Shown here: piece after piece, positions 61,003 through 64,000 of the stretch
Layout: each line of letters begins with the position of its first letter
How positions within the stretch are numbered: the first letter of the stretch is position 1
Source: HK1 sp965204915
Lineage (GTDB): Bacteria; Pseudomonadota; Gammaproteobacteria; HK1
DNA length: 64,000 bases
Reading direction: 5' to 3'
Assembly: GCA_965204915.1 (NCBI GenBank)
Contig: OZ242023.1
Span: forward strand, 3,472,001-3,536,000
Translations under genes and position numbers: made by a program
Notes under the pieces: generated by a model
What the model was told of the DNA's origin: nothing
The model's database searches: none
The model's input: only the letters and a program-made list of their open reading frames with translations

Positions 61003-62109
61003 TCATGATCCGATCTCCGCCCGCAGGGCGTCGATGAGCGCGTCGGTATGCTCCGGGCGGCCGACCGAGATGCGGATGCAGTGGTCGAGCCCGGGCTTGT
61101 CGTAGTGGCGCACGAGGATCCCCCGGCGTTCGAGCGCGAGCTTGAGGTCGCGCACGTTGCGCCGCACGACCCGGCACAGGATGAAGTTCGCCTGCGAGCC
61201 GGGGACCGCCTCGATACCCTCGACCGGCGCGAGCAGCGAGTACAGCCGCGACCGCTCCGCCTTGAGCTTTTCGACCACCGCTTGGATCCGATCGGCATGG
61301 CGCAGGCTCGCGATCCCCGCAACGCTCGCCGCGACGTTGACGTTGTAGGGCTGCTTGAACTTCCACAGCTCCCGCATCAGCCATTCCGGGAAGATCCCGT
61401 AGCCGAGCCTGAGCCCCGCGATGCCCGCCGCCTTGCTGAACGTGCGCAGCACCACGAGGTTGTCGTGGTCGGGCACCCGCGGAGCGCGGCTCGCATGGTC
61501 CGCGAACTCGACGTATGCCTCGTCGAGCACCACGACCAGCGGCAGCGCGAGGAACCGGTCGAGCGCATCGTCGTCGAGCCAGCCGCCGGAGGGATTGTTC
61601 GGGGAGGCGAGGAACAGGAGCTTCGCGCGGTGCGTTTCTGCCGCGGCGGCAATCGCCTCGACGTTCGGGGTGAAATCCTCGAACCGGGGGACGTCGACGA
61701 CCTTCGCGCCCGCGAGCCGGGCATCGAAGCCGTACATCCCGAACGTCGGCGGCGCGTTGATCACGGCATCCCCGGGCGCGAGGAAGAGCCGGCAGAGAGA
61801 GTCGAGCAGCTCGTCGGCCCCCTGCCCCGGAAGGACGTGGGCGGCGGGGACGCCGATGAACGCGCCGAGCGCATCGCGCAGCATGGACTGCCGGGGGTCC
61901 GGATAGACATGGAAGTACGGATAGCGTGCAAGCGCCTCGACCGCCGCCGGGAGCGGGCCGTAGGGGTTCTCGTTCGCGTCGAGCTTGACGATGCGCTCGG
62001 CGGGGATCCCGAGCCGGGCGCTCAGCACCTCGAAGGGCTCGATGGGCGCGTACTCCTCCAGATCCACCAGATGCGGGTTGAGCAGGGTGCGGTAGAGCGG
62101 CGGGTTCAT
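61003..62109 (-). CDS. hisC: Histidinol-phosphate aminotransferase
   Basis: 368 residues from ATG 62109 (MNPPLYRTLLNPHLVDLEEY). PLP-dependent class II fold: KLDANENPYGPLP near residue 45, GQGADELLDSLCRLF near 95, PNNPSGGWLDDDAL near 170, VVLDEAYVEFAD near 195, Schiff-base Lys in LRTFSKAAGIAGLRLGYG near 228 and FILCRV near 320, the last Arg in IRISVGRPEHTDAL. It converts imidazole-acetol phosphate to histidinol phosphate. It stands away from other his genes, so it may serve as a general aromatic aminotransferase. An upstream ATG (62418) would pass through a repeat element and is rejected. Confidence 0.92.
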   Translation of the reverse strand: MNPPLYRTLLNPHLVDLEEYAPIEPFEVLSARLGIPAERIVKLDANENPYGPLPAAVEALARYPYFHVYPDPRQSMLRDALGAFIGVPAAHVLPGQGADELLDSLCRLFLAPGDAVINAPPTFGMYGFDARLAGAKVVDVPRFEDFTPNVEAIAAAAETHRAKLLFLASPNNPSGGWLDDDALDRFLALPLVVVLDEAYVEFADHASRAPRVPDHDNLVVLRTFSKAAGIAGLRLGYGIFPEWLMRELWKFKQPYNVNVAASVAGIASLRHADRIQAVVEKLKAERSRLYSLLAPVEGIEAVPGSQANFILCRVVRRNVRDLKLALERRGILVRHYDKPGLDHCIRISVGRPEHTDALIDALRAEIGS

Positions 62110-62333
62110 CCGCGGTCGGGGGAGGCGGGGCGGTCGCAGGTGACGGGGCGGGTAGCATAGTCGCGGCGGCGCACGGGCGCATCCGCGCCGACGTTGGCGG
62201 GGAACGACCAGGGCGGGCAGGACGCCCGCGCTCCCAGGACGCGCCGCTCCCGGGGATCCGGCATCGGGGAACCGGCAGCCGGGCGGCGGACAATTCTTCG
62301 TCGTTTTGTCGAAGACTTCACGGCTCAAGTTTC
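62110..62333. other. Gap upstream of hisC, without a gene
   Basis: 224 bases between the hisC start and element D. It holds small direct and inverted duplications (GGGCGGGCAGGACGCCCGC region) but no recognisable gene. The hisC promoter should lie here on the minus strand; no clear -35/-10 pair was found. Confidence 0.45.
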
Positions 62334-62476
62334 GGGATTCGCCGACCGAAATGGATTCCCGCTTTCGCGGGAATGACGGCCAGCCTGAAAACAACGCGTC
62401 TCGCTGAAATGACGTCATTCCCGCGAAAGCGGGAATCCATCGCCTGATTCAGGCATTTTGAATCCCGAAACTTGAG
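62334..62476. mobile_element. MITE-like inverted-repeat element, copy D (143 bp)
   Basis: Perfect 17-bp terminal inverted repeats and exact 26-bp internal arms (CTTTCG/CGAAAG variant). This is the shortest copy; its centre lacks the GGCCACGGCCAGCGT part present in copy B. It sits between hisC and the DMSP lyase gene. The following 156 bases before 62633 hold no other feature I recognise. Confidence 0.9.
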
Positions 62477-62632
62477 TTCACGGGTAAGGGAGTATCCCCT
62501 CCATCATGCTCCGGGTGGATCCGAAGGAGAGGTTGCGGAGCGCCGTGACGCCTCTCTCCCCGGCAACCTGCGCTATCATCTCCGCCGGCCTCACGCTCGC
62601 GGGGAGCGGCATGGAGCCGAACCGCCAATCCC

Positions 62633-63280
62633 ATGAATTCCATGTTCGATCCTCTGTTGTCCGTCACCCGTGACGCGGTTCGGGACGCCGCCCGAGCCGC
62701 AGCCTGTCCCGGGATCACCGTCCTGGACCGCCTGCTGAGCCGGCCGCTCGCCCCGAGGGCGGTCGAGCCGGCGCAGGTCCCGGTGGTCCCGGACTGGCTG
62801 GAGGCGGCGGTGCAGGCCGCGGCCACACCCCGCGAACGCACGCTGGCCGATGCCCTGCTCGCAGCATCGCCGTCGCTGCGGTGGATCGCGCCGTATCGGC
62901 CCGGCGACGGGGCGGATGCACTGGCCGCGGGCTACGCGGTGACCATGCTGGTGGGTACGGGCAGACCGCCCCGTCCCGGCTACCAGATGCCTTTCGTGAA
63001 TCCGGACGTGCTCGTCACGTTCACCCTCCAGGCCCCCGGCCTCTTCTATCCCTTGCACCGGCACAAGGCGCGGGAGATCTACCACGTCATCTCGGGGGTC
63101 GCGGAATGGCGGCGGGACGGCGAGTCCTGGCGGCGGCGCCTTCCCGGCGAATGGTTCTTCCACACGAGCGATCAGGGCCACGCCATGCGCACCGGCGACG
63201 AACCCCTCCTCGCCATGGCCGCGTGGATCGACCATCTGGACGCTCCGCCCCCGGTGCTGGAGACGGACGAGCCGGCGTGA
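62633..63280 (+). CDS. Cupin-type dimethylsulfoniopropionate (DMSP) lyase, DddL/DddQ-like
   Basis: 215 residues. The cupin metal site shows the DMSP-lyase pattern YPxHxHxAxExYxVxSG as YPLHRHKAREIYHVISG near residue 143, with a second His in FFHTSDQGHAMRTGDEPLLAM near 180. The N-terminal 100 residues are helical, as in this family. Such enzymes cleave DMSP to acrylate and dimethyl sulfide in the cytoplasm, using Fe, Zn or another divalent metal. No acrylate or DMSP-transport gene is near. The stop overlaps the ureD start (GTGA). Another small-molecule cupin lyase is the main alternative. Confidence 0.75.
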   Translation: MNSMFDPLLSVTRDAVRDAARAAACPGITVLDRLLSRPLAPRAVEPAQVPVVPDWLEAAVQAAATPRERTLADALLAASPSLRWIAPYRPGDGADALAAGYAVTMLVGTGRPPRPGYQMPFVNPDVLVTFTLQAPGLFYPLHRHKAREIYHVISGVAEWRRDGESWRRRLPGEWFFHTSDQGHAMRTGDEPLLAMAAWIDHLDAPPPVLETDEPA

Positions 63281-64000
63281 AGCCGTGGCAAGGCTCGCTG
63301 TCGCTCGCATTCGAGCGGCGCGGCGCCCGTACCGTCCTGGCCCGCAACCGCCACCACGGGCCGATTCTGGTGCAGTCCCCGTTCGATCCCGGAGACGGCG
63401 CCTGCCACGTCTACGTCCTGCATCCGCCGGGCGGGCTCGTGGGCGGAGACCGGCTCACCCTCGACGTGCAGGCGGGCAGGTCGGCGCGGGCGCTCCTCAC
63501 CACGCCCGCCGCAACGAAGTTCTACCGCACCGGCGGCCCCTGGGCGCGGCAGGCGCAGACGGTGCGCGTCGCCCCCGGCGCCGCCGTCGAGTGGCTGCCC
63601 CAGGAGAACCTGTACTTCGCGGGCGCCCGCGCCGGCGTCCGAACCCGGATCGAGCTGGACCCCGCGGCGCGCTTCATCGGCTGGGAGAGCTGGTGCGCCG
63701 GCCGGCCCGCCTGCCGGGAGCGGTTCGACCGCGGGACGCTCCACCAGACGCTCGAAGTCTTCGTCGCGCAACGCCCGGCCCTGGTCGAGCGCCTGCATCT
63801 GGCCGGCGGAGGCGAAGCGCTCGACGCCCCCTGGGGACTCGCTGGATTCGCGGCGGCGGCGGTGGCCGTCGCCTACCCCGGCGGGGGCCTCCTCGATCTT
63901 GCACGAGACTTCAACCGGCGGGGCGCCCCCACCCCCGGGAGGGCCGGGGCCACCGTGGTGGACGACCTGCTGGTGGTCCGGGCGCAGGCGCCCGGCATCT
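63277..64000 (+). CDS. ureD: Urease accessory protein UreD, 3' end outside the window
   Basis: The first 241 codons from GTG 63277, which overlaps the lyase stop. UreD/UreH signature segments: LHPPGGLVGGDRLTLDVQAG near residue 50, ALLTTPAATKFYRT near 73, VEWLPQENLYFAGARAG near 107. UreD binds apo-urease and, with UreF and UreG, inserts nickel. The other urease genes would be expected beyond base 64000. The CobW-family GTPase at 8754 is too far away to be its UreG. Confidence 0.93.
   Translation, partial: MKPWQGSLSLAFERRGARTVLARNRHHGPILVQSPFDPGDGACHVYVLHPPGGLVGGDRLTLDVQAGRSARALLTTPAATKFYRTGGPWARQAQTVRVAPGAAVEWLPQENLYFAGARAGVRTRIELDPAARFIGWESWCAGRPACRERFDRGTLHQTLEVFVAQRPALVERLHLAGGGEALDAPWGLAGFAAAAVAVAYPGGGLLDLARDFNRRGAPTPGRAGATVVDDLLVVRAQAPGI

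Overview
The window is GC-rich (mostly about 65-72% by eye) and gene-dense. The gene content (dipeptide-type and branched-chain ABC transporters, HyuA, TMADH-like flavoenzyme, cupin DMSP lyase, UreD, HisC, FolA, a tRNA-Ser) points to a Proteobacterium. A marine or host-associated lifestyle is plausible from the DMSP lyase, methylamine-type dehydrogenase and peptide uptake. I cannot assign a genus. No phage structural genes, integrase, transposase or CRISPR array were seen.

Layout. 1-8180: a peptide/opine-type ABC importer operon (end of the binding protein, two permeases, fused double ATPase) followed by M20-like and M24-like hydrolases and a NodB-like deacetylase. 8224-9827: a small protein and a CobW-family GTPase. 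10684-20229: three secreted proteins (two paralogous metzincin proteases and an alpha/beta hydrolase-like protein) that share an unnamed C-terminal module, with folA between them. 20404-31254: HyuA, a Gfo/Idh/MocA oxidoreductase, an MBL-fold-like protein, a PhyH-type dioxygenase preceded by vapBC, tRNA-Ser, a Rieske protein and a TMADH-like enzyme. 31737-42340: an ATPase and retropepsin pair, then a type III-like restriction locus whose methyltransferase gene has lost its whole catalytic core in frame and which carries DUF1828 and OLD-like ATPase genes before a BPTD_3080-type helicase-nuclease. 42427-44346: a broken liv operon (livH, livM, 15 codons of livG). 44322-55662: a type I R-M system (hsdM, half-size hsdS, hsdR). 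Its hsdS and hsdR are separated by a foreign-looking insert: a four-gene, start/stop-overlapping operon (GHKL double ATPase, receiver-like protein, PIN nuclease, membrane protein), a divergent XRE-ImmA regulator and an AT-rich DUF2971 gene. 55691-59296: fitAB, remnants of hsdR and of a zeta-like toxin, an unknown gene and a decayed higBA. 59670-64000: 2-hydroxyacid dehydrogenase, hisC, DMSP lyase and the start of ureD.

Three genome-wide habits stand out. First, four copies of a 143-181 bp MITE-like element with 17-bp terminal inverted repeats and internal 26-bp arms that covary. Second, repeated tandem duplication of gene ends (ABC ATPase start, M24 start, MBL 3' end, hisC 3' end). Third, in-frame low-complexity or tandem-repeat insertions in otherwise normal enzymes (Gfo/Idh, DUF234 ATPase, Mod, Res, HsdR tail). 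Together with many gene fragments they suggest a genome rich in slippage and short-repeat recombination.

The best candidates for an undescribed system are the GHKL/receiver/PIN/membrane operon at 48450-52439 and the methylase-core-less type III-like locus at 34491-42340.
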